The notes: a model not told the origin generated them from the letters alone. A stretch of 14,840 bases of DNA from an uncultured Bacilli bacterium (GCA_934096735.1 CAKOMS010000020.1:1-14840), one strand, 5' to 3'. Numbered from the stretch's first letter, positions 6,707-13,645 are shown. Numbers and translations: made by a program.

Positions 6707-7270
6707 ATGAATATATATGATTTTGATAATACAATTTTTAAGGGAGATAGTAGTGTTAAATTTTTTAAGTACAGTTTAATAAGACATCCTTTTATAGTTT
6801 TATATTCTATTTTAAAAGCAATTAAAGAAAGTATAAAATATTTATTTCATAAAAGTAATTTTGGAAATATTAAAAGTGAATTATTTAGTTATGTTAAATA
6901 TATAAAAAATTTAGATGAGTATATGGATAAATATACTATGAAGTATATAAAAAATATCAAAAAGTTTTATTTAGAAAATAGTAAAAGTAATGATTTAGTT
7001 ATAAGTGCTTCTTTTCTTTTTATAGTAAAACCTTTTTGTGATAAGATTGGTATTAAGAATGTGATTGCAACTTCATATGATACTAAAAATGGAAAGATTA
7101 TTGGTGCTAATTGTAAAGGTGAAGAAAAAGTAAAAAGATTTAATGAATTATATAAAGGAAGTGAAGTGTTAAATGCTTATTCTGATTCATTAAGTGATGT
7201 ACCAATGCTTAAACTTGCAAAAAATGCATATATTGTTAAGGATGAAGAATTAATTAAATTTAATAAGTAG
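6707..7270 (+). CDS. HAD-superfamily (SerB-like) phosphatase
   Basis: The 187-aa protein has the HAD motifs: DFDNT (residues 5-9, nucleophile Asp5 and acid Asp7), VISAS for motif II, a Lys in GEEKVKRF for motif III, and SDSLSDVPML for motif IV. The insert between motifs I and II, residues about 15-85, is helical and Lys/Tyr-rich, as in subclass IB (phosphoserine-phosphatase-like) enzymes. The substrate is unknown; a phospholipid-head or small phosphate ester is possible. I chose the ATG at 6707 because the AGAGGGG site ends at 6700 and directly touches the in-frame ATG at 6701, which would leave no spacing. It follows phosphoketolase by 11 bases and ends in a strong terminator. Confidence 0.85.
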   Translation: MNIYDFDNTIFKGDSSVKFFKYSLIRHPFIVLYSILKAIKESIKYLFHKSNFGNIKSELFSYVKYIKNLDEYMDKYTMKYIKNIKKFYLENSKSNDLVISASFLFIVKPFCDKIGIKNVIATSYDTKNGKIIGANCKGEEKVKRFNELYKGSEVLNAYSDSLSDVPMLKLAKNAYIVKDEELIKFNK

Positions 7271-7301
7271 AAAGATTTCATTGTATTATGAAATTTTTTT
7301 T
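7271..7301 (+). terminator. Rho-independent terminator after the phosphoketolase/HAD unit
   Basis: ATTTCAT, loop TGTATT and ATGAAAT form a perfect 7-bp stem, extended by A-T pairs and a G-T pair, followed by eight T. It directly follows the HAD stop codon and isolates dacA. Confidence 0.85.
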
Positions 7302-7368
7302 ATGTTTTTCTTAATATTATATTTAGTATTTCTTTTTTTATTAAGCATAAATATTATTAGAGGTGTTT

Positions 7369-7767
7369 ATGAAAAAATTATTTTTTGTTTTTTGCTTATT
7401 TTTCTTATTAGTAGTTAGAGTTTCAGCAGAAGAACTTACTAGTTATGCAGAGAGTGCTTATTTAATTGAAGCATCGACTGGAGAAGTTTTATATGATAAA
7501 GATAGTGATGTTGAAAGAAGTCCTGCTAGTATGACTAAAATTATGAGTATGATTTTAATAATGGATGCAATAAATAATAAGCAATTTACTTTAGATGACA
7601 ATGTACTTATTAGTAAAAATGCGTCTGATATGGGTGGTAGCCAAGTATACTTAAATACTGGTGATACTTATAAAGTGAAAGAGTTATTAAAAAGCATTGC
7701 TATAGCATCTGCGAATGATGTGGTAGTTACTAAAAAGCAGTCATTAGATTTAATAGAAAAAATATAA
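7369..7767 (+). pseudogene. dacA: dacA-like D-alanyl-D-alanine carboxypeptidase, 5' fragment fused to element DNA
   Basis: Low-molecular-weight penicillin-binding protein that trims the terminal D-Ala from peptidoglycan stem peptides outside the membrane. A signal peptide is clear (residues 1-20, hydrophobic core LFFVFCLFFLLVV, cleavage after VSA). The serine active site SMTK is at 54-57 and the SxN motif SAN at 114-116, directly before Asp117. After 7720 the sequence is that of the integrated element, which adds 15 foreign residues (VVVTKKQSLDLIEKI) and a stop. The KTG box and the C-terminal domain are missing, so the 132-aa product should be inactive. The ATG at 7369 is chosen because the in-frame GTG at 7363 lies inside the AGAGGTG ribosome binding site. 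The rest of the gene resumes at 13072. Confidence 0.92.
7696..7741. other. attL, left attachment site of the first element
   Basis: Host dacA sequence runs to GATG (7717-7720). Element sequence follows, with the arm GTTACTAAAAAGCAGT at 7726-7741. The same GATG is found at the right junction (13072-13075), and the reverse complement of the 16-bp arm is there too. By symmetry of the two arms the crossover dinucleotide is GA at 7717-7718. Confidence 0.85.
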
Positions 7768-7804
7768 AAATTCAAAAAATATTAAATATTATATAAAATT
7801 TTAT

Positions 7805-7842
7805 TTGTAAAATAATTGTATTTCGATAAAATATGATACAAT
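7805..7842 (+). promoter_or_regulatory. Candidate promoter of the cargo operon
   Basis: Two overlapping solutions are visible: TTGTAA (7805-7810) with TAAAAT (7827-7832, 16-bp spacer), and TTGTAT (7816-7821) with TACAAT (7837-7842, 15-bp spacer). It is the only stretch between attL and the first cargo gene with such patterns. AGGTGAT at 7850-7856 is the ribosome binding site. Confidence 0.4.
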
Positions 7843-7864
7843 AATCTTGAGGTGATTAAATCGT

Positions 7865-8299
7865 ATGAAGAAAATATATTTTGCGGCTCCTCTTTTTAAT
7901 GAAATGGAGTTAAAAAGGAATAAAGAGTATACAGATATTTTACGTGATTGGGGATATGAAGTTTATTTACCACAGGAGAGTGCTGGGTTATCAGTTCAAA
8001 TTATAGCAAACGGTGGGGATAAGTATGAAGTTAGTAAAAATATTTTTGAAACGGATTTGAAAGGTATTAAGTGGTGTGATATTTTAATTTTCTTTTTAGA
8101 TGGTAGAGTTCCTGATGAAGGTGCATGTGTAGAACTTGGTATGGCATATGCATGGGGTAAAAAATGTATTGGATATAAAACTGATGATAGATGTTTAGAT
8201 TTTACAGGAACGGATAATTTATTTATAGAAGGATGTATGAATTTTAAGATTATTCATAGTTTAGAAGAATTAAAAAAAGAATTGGAAACAGTAAAATAA
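7865..8299 (+). CDS. Nucleoside 2-deoxyribosyltransferase family protein
   Basis: The 144-aa protein has the NDT fold marks: YFAAPLF at residues 5-11, Asp72 in WCDILIFFLDG, and DEGACVELGMAYAWGK (84-99), in which Glu90 is the expected nucleophile. Known NDTs exchange the base of 2'-deoxynucleosides through a covalent deoxyribosyl-Glu intermediate; related enzymes hydrolyse 5'-monophosphates. The length fits the compact end of the family. It is the first cargo gene of the element, with a strong AGGTGATT ribosome binding site. The glycosyltransferase gene starts one base after its stop, so translation is coupled. Whether it acts on free nucleosides, nucleotides or a special base cannot be told. 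Family is secure, substrate is not. Confidence 0.88.
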   Translation: MKKIYFAAPLFNEMELKRNKEYTDILRDWGYEVYLPQESAGLSVQIIANGGDKYEVSKNIFETDLKGIKWCDILIFFLDGRVPDEGACVELGMAYAWGKKCIGYKTDDRCLDFTGTDNLFIEGCMNFKIIHSLEELKKELETVK

Positions 8300-8300
8300 T

Positions 8301-9551
8301 ATGAATTTAGTATTTTTTGGTAAATTATATAGTATCATAATAATTTTATATTCATTATTTATAATATTTAAGTATATAATGTTTTTTAAAAATGATATTA
8401 AAAGATGTAGTAATAAATTAAAAAATAATAAAGAAATATTTATTGCTATTCCTTGTTTGAGAGAACAAAAAATTATTGAAGAAACTATAAAACATTTTAG
8501 AAAAATATGTGAATTACCTATTGTTATAATTACAACTCAAAAAGAAAACTATGAATCAAGTGGCAAAAATAACTATGTAACAACGAAAATGATTGTAGAA
8601 GATAACATTTTAGGTAAGTATGAAAATGTATATTTAATAGATTATCCTTTAAATGAAGGTTATATGGCTGATCAATTAAATTATATGCTTAATAATTTAG
8701 ATAATTTTGATTTTTATGATGAATCAAAAGATTGGTATATGTCACTATATAATGCTGATAGTAAACCATCTAAAGAGACTTTTAAATCGATATTTTATTA
8801 TGTAAATCAAAATAAAAAGGTTATTCAACAGTATTCTTATTGCTTTAAAAATCTTTCCAAATTGGATTTTGTTTCAAGAGGATTTGCAATTTATCAATCA
8901 AACTTTGAAATAAAAGTTGGATTATATAATGCAAGCTTAAATTATAAATATTTATATAACTATGTTGTTGGACATGGATTAACTATTAATTTAAAAGAGT
9001 TAAATAAAGTTGGAAATTTTAATACAAAATTTTGGTGTGAAGATATTTATTTAACTATGAAATTGAAATATAATAATATTCCTATATATTCAATTTCGTG
9101 CCTTGAAAATATCGAAAATGCTTCATCAATTGGCCAAATTATTAAACAAAATTCTGTGTGGTATGATACAACTAGAAAATATGTAAAAGTATATAAAGAT
9201 ATTAAAAAAAGTGAAAAAAGATTTTCTATAAATGGTTTAATCGGTTGTATAAATGAATTTAGGTGTGCAATCAATTGGTTATTATTTCCTATAATATTTG
9301 TAATCAATTGTTTAATTTGTATATGTTTTGGAAATTTTATAATGTTTTATATTTTATTGTTTTCTTATTTATTTTATTCTTTTGTTAATTATTATATTAC
9401 TATATGTACAATAAATAAACTTAGTAATGAACATTATAAATTAAATGTTTGTAATTATGTTTCTTATATGCTGGCATTATTAATTTCTAATATTGGTCCT
9501 ATTTATTCATTATTCTCTTGTAAGAAAGAAAAATATAAAACTGAGAGGTAA
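8301..9551 (+). CDS. Membrane family-2 glycosyltransferase-like protein
   Basis: The 416-aa protein has a first membrane helix at about residues 9-29, then a cytosolic GT-A-type domain starting with IFIAIPCLREQKIIEETIKHF. The DxD-like position is YNADSKP (N151-A-D153). FWCEDIYLTMKLK (E247-D248) fits the acceptor-side ED motif of family GT2. At least three membrane helices follow after residue 310, including WLLFPIIFVINCLICICF. This layout resembles processive or polyprenyl-linked GT2 enzymes such as cellulose- or hyaluronan-synthase relatives, but the QxxRW motif is not obvious (QNSVWYDTTRKY is the nearest). Translation is coupled to the preceding gene; ribosome binding site is weak. It lies between two nucleotide-type enzymes, an unusual setting. 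Donor and acceptor are unknown. Confidence 0.8.
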   Translation: MNLVFFGKLYSIIIILYSLFIIFKYIMFFKNDIKRCSNKLKNNKEIFIAIPCLREQKIIEETIKHFRKICELPIVIITTQKENYESSGKNNYVTTKMIVEDNILGKYENVYLIDYPLNEGYMADQLNYMLNNLDNFDFYDESKDWYMSLYNADSKPSKETFKSIFYYVNQNKKVIQQYSYCFKNLSKLDFVSRGFAIYQSNFEIKVGLYNASLNYKYLYNYVVGHGLTINLKELNKVGNFNTKFWCEDIYLTMKLKYNNIPIYSISCLENIENASSIGQIIKQNSVWYDTTRKYVKVYKDIKKSEKRFSINGLIGCINEFRCAINWLLFPIIFVINCLICICFGNFIMFYILLFSYLFYSFVNYYITICTINKLSNEHYKLNVCNYVSYMLALLISNIGPIYSLFSCKKEKYKTER

Positions 9552-9553
9552 TA

Positions 9554-10252
9554 ATGGAAAGAGGAAAAATAATTATTGTTGAAGGAACATCTTGTGTTGG
9601 TAAAACTACATTGTGTTCTAATTTAGAAAAATTTGGTTGGATAGTAATTCCAGAGGCGATCAGATATTTAGAAAAAGAAACTCACAAAAAAGGTGATGAT
9701 GCTTCTCCGATACCTAATAAACAGTCTGAAGAAGAATATTATCAAACCCAATTATTTAGAATTGAACTTCAGAAAATAAGAGAAGCAAATTATTTTAGCA
9801 ATAATGGATTTAATGTTATAATAGATAAAAGTGCTATTGCCACTATAGCAACCGCTAAAGCTTTTGAAGAATCTAAAGGATTTGTTGGAACATTTTCTAG
9901 TGCTTGTAATAAATATTACGATATGTTAAAGCAATTAGATGAAGAGAAAATTATAGAGTGTGATGGTTTTCTTCTTTTAACGGCTGATTATGATGAAATA
10001 AAAAAAAGAAATAAAACTAGAAATCATATTTTGGATGGAATTTGGTTAGAAGAATCTACTATAAACTCTCAAAGAAAAGTTTTAAAAATATTTACTGAAA
10101 ATATAATTGGCAAATTATCAGATAATAGTGTAGTTACAAAAATTTTGGATACTACTAATATTTCGGAACAAGAATTGTTGGATTGTTTTTTTGATTTTGC
10201 CAATTCAATTGTGTTACGTGATGATGATAGAAAAGGTGGTTATAAAAAATGA
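9554..10252 (+). CDS. P-loop nucleoside/nucleotide kinase-like protein
   Basis: The 232-aa protein begins with the strand IIIVEG and a Walker A loop, G11-TSCV-G16-K17-T18. VIIDKSAIAT (about residues 92-101) sits where deoxynucleoside and thymidylate kinases carry DR(S/H/Y). KKRNKTRNH (about 153-161) resembles the Arg-rich LID segment. The family is thus the dNK/TMPK-like branch of P-loop kinases, often annotated only as AAA or ATP-binding protein. The conserved Arg of the DR motif is Lys here, so phosphoryl transfer is likely but not proven. GAGAGGT precedes the start. The stop overlaps the PHP start by four bases (ATGA). A link to the deoxyribosyltransferase (phosphorylating its product) is an inference from the operon. 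Confidence 0.78.
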   Translation: MERGKIIIVEGTSCVGKTTLCSNLEKFGWIVIPEAIRYLEKETHKKGDDASPIPNKQSEEEYYQTQLFRIELQKIREANYFSNNGFNVIIDKSAIATIATAKAFEESKGFVGTFSSACNKYYDMLKQLDEEKIIECDGFLLLTADYDEIKKRNKTRNHILDGIWLEESTINSQRKVLKIFTENIIGKLSDNSVVTKILDTTNISEQELLDCFFDFANSIVLRDDDRKGGYKK

Positions 10253-11115
10253 TAGATTTACATACACATACAACTTATTCGGATGGGACATGGGATGTTC
10301 AAACACTTCTTGAGAAGGCAAAAGAAAATGGAGTTGAGTTATTAGCAATTACTGATCATGATACTGTAAAGGCTCATTTGGAATTAAAGAAAAATGATTA
10401 TTCTAGTTATTTTAATGGAAAAATAATATCGGGAGCAGAATTTAATTGTGTATTCAATAATGCAAAAATAGAACTTTTAGGATATAATTTTGATGTTGAA
10501 AAAATGAATGAATGGATAGAAAAGGTATATAATGCTGAAAAAAAAGCTCCTAATTTAATGGAAGAATTTCATTTGCTTATGAATGCTTGTTATAAAAATA
10601 AAATAAAAGTAGATGATATTAATTATAAAGAAGATATGGGATGGCCAATAGATTTTATATTTGAATCAATAAAAAAATATCCTGAAAATAAAAAGTATTT
10701 TACTGATAAGGAATGGACAGATATAGATCATTTTTTTAGATGCTGTACTTGCAATACTGATTTTCCTTTGTATATAGATTTTTCTTATCAAATTCCTAAT
10801 GCTAAATTAGTTTCTGAAGAGATAAGAAATTTGGGTGGTAAGGTCTTTTTAGCACATCTATTTACTTATCCTCTTAGGGATTATGAAAAATATTTGGATA
10901 GTCTGGTTGAAAATAATATCATTGATGGTATTGAAACATATTATTCAAAATTTAGTAATGAAGAAATCAAATTTATTGAAACGTATTGTAGAAAAAATAA
11001 TTTATATATGTCAGCTGGAACGGATTGTCATGGAGATAAAAAGCCAGATAGAAAAATAGGGATTGGCTATGGAAATATGAATGTTCAGATAGATGTAGTT
11101 AAAGATTGGATTTAA
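10249..11115 (+). CDS. PHP-domain phosphoesterase
   Basis: The 288-aa protein is a PHP-fold metal-dependent phosphoesterase. Metal ligands are all present: H5 and H7 in DLHTHTTYSDGT, D36/H37/D38 in ITDHDT, E64 in GAEFN, H203 in FLAHLF, and D259/H261 in GTDCHG. The closest known group is the YciV/RNase AM type, which removes 5' nucleotides or hydrolyses 3',5'-bisphosphonucleotides. Residues about 100-185 form a longer, Trp/Tyr/Cys-containing insert than in the short enzymes. It is the last cargo gene and overlaps the kinase-like gene by four bases. AAGGTGG is the ribosome binding site, and a terminator follows six bases after the stop. A nucleotide-type substrate is inferred from family and neighbours. 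Confidence 0.87.
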   Translation: MIDLHTHTTYSDGTWDVQTLLEKAKENGVELLAITDHDTVKAHLELKKNDYSSYFNGKIISGAEFNCVFNNAKIELLGYNFDVEKMNEWIEKVYNAEKKAPNLMEEFHLLMNACYKNKIKVDDINYKEDMGWPIDFIFESIKKYPENKKYFTDKEWTDIDHFFRCCTCNTDFPLYIDFSYQIPNAKLVSEEIRNLGGKVFLAHLFTYPLRDYEKYLDSLVENNIIDGIETYYSKFSNEEIKFIETYCRKNNLYMSAGTDCHGDKKPDRKIGIGYGNMNVQIDVVKDWI

Positions 11116-11120
11116 AATTT

Positions 11121-11150
11121 GGAACCGTAATAAAGGTTCTTTTTTTCTTT
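11121..11150 (+). terminator. Rho-independent terminator of the cargo operon
   Basis: GAACC (11122-11126), an 8-base loop and GGTTC (11135-11139) are followed by a long T-run. It splits the cargo operon from the recombinase unit. Confidence 0.8.
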
Positions 11151-11183
11151 TTTTTAAATATGTTTAAATGAGGAGGAGAAAAA

Positions 11184-11390
11184 TTGAATAATAGTTTTTC
11201 TATAGATATTGCAAAAAATGAAATTAAAAAAGCCTTTATTAATGAACTTTATAAAAAAGATGTTATAGATTTTTATCGATATAATGTTATTATAAAAAAA
11301 ATAAATGAAGATATTTTAAAATTAGAAACAAAATTATCAAAAGAAAATAGAGTAGAAAAAAATAATATTATTGTTAAAATACCAATCTAA
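11184..11390 (+). CDS. Small helical protein upstream of the recombinase
   Basis: The 68-aa protein starts at TTG (11184), chosen because AGGAGG at 11171-11176 has ideal spacing to it. It is Lys/Glu/Asn-rich and predicted helical. The core IKKAFINELYKKDVIDFYRY has the spacing of short SHOCT-like helical domains, but the match is only by eye. It lies 12 bases before the large serine recombinase, so the two are co-translated. Small proteins at this position may help integration or control the direction of recombination; that role is inferred from position only. A second, shorter ORF holds the same position before the other recombinase (13532-13645). Confidence 0.65.
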   Translation: MNNSFSIDIAKNEIKKAFINELYKKDVIDFYRYNVIIKKINEDILKLETKLSKENRVEKNNIIVKIPI

Positions 11391-11402
11391 AGGAGAAAAT
11401 AA

Positions 11403-13094
11403 ATGATTCAAAATTTATACACTATTAGAAATATGTTAGTACAAGGTAAATCTCTTTTGGATTTACCGCTTCGCGTTACTTATTATGCTCGGGTATCTAC
11501 TGATCACGAAGAACAACTAAATTCGTTAGAAAATCAAGTTATGTATTTTGAAAATTATATTAAATCTCAGACTAATTGGATATTTGTTTCAGGATATGTT
11601 GATGAGGGTATAAGTGGGACAAGTGTTAATAAGAGAGATAATTTCTTGAGAATGATAAATGATGCAAAAAAAGGAATGTTTAATTTAATACTAACAAAAG
11701 AAATTTCAAGATTTTCACGAAATACAGTAGATAGTATTCAATATACTCAAGAATTATTATCTTGTGGTGTTGGAGTATATTTTTTAAATGATAATATTAA
11801 TACTTTTGATTCAGACTCCGAACTTCGTTTAACTATAATGTCTAGCATTGCACAAGATGAAATTAGAAAACTGTCAGAAAGAGTTAGGTTTGGATTTAAG
11901 AGAAGCATAGAAAAAGGAGTAGTACCGGGTAATGACAATTTTTATGGGTATAAAAAGAATAAAGGTAAATTAGAAATTGTTGAAAAAGAAGCTGAATTAA
12001 TTAAATTGATTTTTAATGAATATTCAAAAGGAAAAATGGGAACTGAAAAGTTAGGACAATATTTATATAATGAATACAATATTAAAAGTAAAACAGATAA
12101 AGCATTGGCAGGAACGGTTATTGGAAGAATAATTAGAAATCCTAAATATAAAGGTTATTTTTGTGCTCATAAAGAAACTATAATTGATTATCATTCAAAA
12201 AAACGAATAAGATTTAAACCAAATGAATGGATAGTTTATAAAGATAATGAAACTTGTCCTCCAATTGTTTCAGAAGAGTTATGGAATAAATGTAATGATA
12301 TATTAAATAAGAACTCTATTAAGCATAAAACACATAGTAGAACTGATATGAGATATGCTTTATCAGGTAAAATTAAGTGCTATCATGATGGTGCAACCTT
12401 TATAAAAGGAAGTTATAAAAATAAACGAACTGGAGTAAAAATAAAATATTGGGGTTGTTCTAATTATAGAAAATACGGTAGACAGAAAGCAAATGGTTGT
12501 AATACTCCGATTATTTATTATGACGAATTATTAAACATATTTAAAATGGCTGTAAGTAATATTTTGGATATAAAAAATGGTATAATAAATGAGATATATA
12601 GTTTAATAACTGAAGTGGAGTGTAAGTCAGATTATAGAATAGAAATAAGTGAAATAAATAAAAAAATAGATGAAATAAAAAATGCGAGTTTAGAATTAAT
12701 TAATATGAGAGCAAGAAAAGAAATAGAAGAAGATGAATATAACGAAGCAAGAAGTAAATATAATAGAGAATTAATTGTATTGGAAAAAAAGAAACAAAAT
12801 TATTTAGCAATGAATAAAGAAGTTGATTATAAGTTAAATATTGATTCTTTCTTTAAAAAAGTACACAATATTATATTAAATGATGATGAAAGTGTATTTA
12901 GAATATTTAATTCAATAATAGATACAATTTTAGTTGAGAAGTTGGAAGATGAATGCAACGATGGCAGTAAAACTCATAGAGTAATGTTACATTTTAAATT
13001 AAATAGGGTTGGCTACAGTAATAGTAGCTTAAATTTAAAAGATTTTTTACTGCTTTTTAGTAACAACGAGGGATGCAGTAGTAGCAATGGCTGA
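11403..13094 (+). CDS. Large serine recombinase (integrase of the first element)
   Basis: The 563-aa protein catalyses site-specific integration and, with a directionality factor, excision. The resolvase domain has Ser32 in YYARVSTDHEEQ, GISGTS with Arg78 nearby, and RFSRN (103-107). The recombinase domain (about 190-300) includes YGYKKNKGK and IIRNPKYKGYF. A zinc-ribbon region contains C-Y-H and WGCSNYRKYG with further Cys. A coiled coil (about 410-490, Lys/Glu/Ile-rich) follows. The gene crosses the right attachment site: the last codons and the TGA stop come from host dacA (tail GCSSSNG). In the excised circle the frame would end GCGSY instead, giving 561 residues. AGGAG precedes the ATG. 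It is the integrase of this element by position. Confidence 0.96.
   Translation: MIQNLYTIRNMLVQGKSLLDLPLRVTYYARVSTDHEEQLNSLENQVMYFENYIKSQTNWIFVSGYVDEGISGTSVNKRDNFLRMINDAKKGMFNLILTKEISRFSRNTVDSIQYTQELLSCGVGVYFLNDNINTFDSDSELRLTIMSSIAQDEIRKLSERVRFGFKRSIEKGVVPGNDNFYGYKKNKGKLEIVEKEAELIKLIFNEYSKGKMGTEKLGQYLYNEYNIKSKTDKALAGTVIGRIIRNPKYKGYFCAHKETIIDYHSKKRIRFKPNEWIVYKDNETCPPIVSEELWNKCNDILNKNSIKHKTHSRTDMRYALSGKIKCYHDGATFIKGSYKNKRTGVKIKYWGCSNYRKYGRQKANGCNTPIIYYDELLNIFKMAVSNILDIKNGIINEIYSLITEVECKSDYRIEISEINKKIDEIKNASLELINMRARKEIEEDEYNEARSKYNRELIVLEKKKQNYLAMNKEVDYKLNIDSFFKKVHNIILNDDESVFRIFNSIIDTILVEKLEDECNDGSKTHRVMLHFKLNRVGYSNSSLNLKDFLLLFSNNEGCSSSNG
13049..13092. other. attR, right attachment site of the first element
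   Basis: The element arm ACTGCTTTTTAGTAAC (13049-13064) is the exact reverse complement of the arm at attL. After AACGAGG comes the shared GATG (13072-13075), and host dacA continues as AVVAMAEK. The crossover dinucleotide is GA at 13072-13073. Confidence 0.85.
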
Positions 13095-13362
13095 AAAAGT
13101 TGGTGGTACAACAGAAAAGTTTGTTACTATGATGAATGATAAATGTAAAGAGTTAGGTTGCAATCATACAAGTTTTAAAAATCCCCATGGACTTGATGAA
13201 GAAGGGCATTATAGTAGTGCAAAAGATATGGCTATAATGGCTAGATATTTAATTAATACTTATCCACAAATATTATCTTTTACAAGTATTTATGAAGACT
13301 ATTTAAAAAGGCCGGATGGATCAAGTACTTGGCTTGTGAATACTAATAAAATTATCTATTAA
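13072..13362 (+). pseudogene. dacA: dacA-like carboxypeptidase, middle fragment
   Basis: Translation from 13072 gives DAVVAMAEKVGG and then the typical penicillin-binding carboxypeptidase sequence KCKELGCNHTSFKNPHGL and YSSAKDMAIMARYLI, up to LVNTNK. The frame then reads IIY and stops at 13362. In intact family members NTNK is followed by a short loop and the KTG box, then about 170 more residues. These are absent, so the gene is cut a second time here. An ATG at 13087, overlapping the recombinase stop by eight bases, could allow re-initiation of a 91-aa piece, but it would lack signal peptide and active serine. Joined to the 5' fragment the frame gives 212 aa, about half of a normal enzyme. 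Confidence 0.88.
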
Positions 13363-13396
13363 AAATGCTATAGATATAAAAAGCTATAGTATTTTT
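13361..13396. terminator. Hairpin with T-run after the dacA middle fragment
   Basis: AAAAATGCTATAG, a 10-base loop and CTATAGTATTTTT form a 13-pair stem with one G-T pair, with A-run and T-run at the outside. It overlaps the stop codon of the dacA fragment. It should end read-through from the first recombinase and isolate the second element, and may work in both directions. Confidence 0.65.
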
Positions 13397-13448
13397 TATT
13401 TAAATATAAGAATTTTTAAAAATAATAATATACGAAATTAAAATATTT

Positions 13449-13501
13449 GTATAGGAATAAAACTATAGTGTATTGGAATAATTATGAAGTTTATTCGTAT
13501 A
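13449..13501. repeat. Imperfect inverted repeat upstream of the second recombinase unit
   Basis: TATAGGAATAAAACT (13450-13464) and, in reverse complement, TATACGAATAAACT (13488-13501) are separated by 23 bases, differing by one substitution and one extra A. No gene lies in the stretch 13363-13531. The repeat could be an operator or a recombinase-binding site, and I see no other clear signal there. Confidence 0.4.
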
Positions 13502-13531
13502 GTTAAGTGAGTATTTAGAAAAGAGGAATAA

Positions 13532-13645
13532 ATGAATAATATGACTAAAAAATTGGAAATAGAAATTATGAAGTTTTTTTTAGATACAAGTGTTCCTAGA
13601 ATAATAAATGAAAGAAAAAGTACTAATTTTAAAATAAATGGGTGA
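13532..13645 (+). CDS. 37-aa protein upstream of the second recombinase
   Basis: A short ORF starts at ATG 13532 with AGAGGA seven bases upstream and ends with TGA at 13645, five bases before the recombinase start. The sequence (KKLEIEIMKFFLDTSVPRI then NERKS) is amphipathic and Lys/Glu-rich. GGGTGA, which includes its stop codon, is the ribosome binding site of the recombinase, so the two are translationally coupled. The function is unknown; position parallels the 68-aa gene before the first recombinase. Confidence 0.55.
   Translation: MNNMTKKLEIEIMKFFLDTSVPRIINERKSTNFKING

Larger units (their letters stand above)
7717..13072 (+). mobile_element. 5,355-bp serine-recombinase element inserted in dacA
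   Basis: The element is bounded by a shared GATG and a perfect 16-bp inverted repeat (7726-7741 and 13049-13064). Removing 5,355 bp joins dacA in frame as SAN-D-AVVAMAEK, the expected sequence around the SxN motif. Contents: four cargo genes in one strand (nucleoside deoxyribosyltransferase, glycosyltransferase, P-loop kinase-like, PHP), a terminator, a small helical protein and the large serine recombinase at the right end. There are no replication, conjugation, capsid or transposase genes, so it is a minimal integrative element or genomic islet. How it moves between cells is unknown. Confidence 0.9.

Noticed and set aside
9047..9307. 86-aa minus-strand frame inside the glycosyltransferase
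   Set aside because: Opposite-strand shadow of a membrane-protein gene with no start signal.
7865..11115. Reading the cargo as a known phage-defence system
   Set aside because: None of the gene sets I know matches; family content is compatible with defence but nothing in the sequence shows it.
11747..11938. 63-aa minus-strand frame inside the first recombinase
   Set aside because: Opposite-strand shadow of conserved recombinase sequence.
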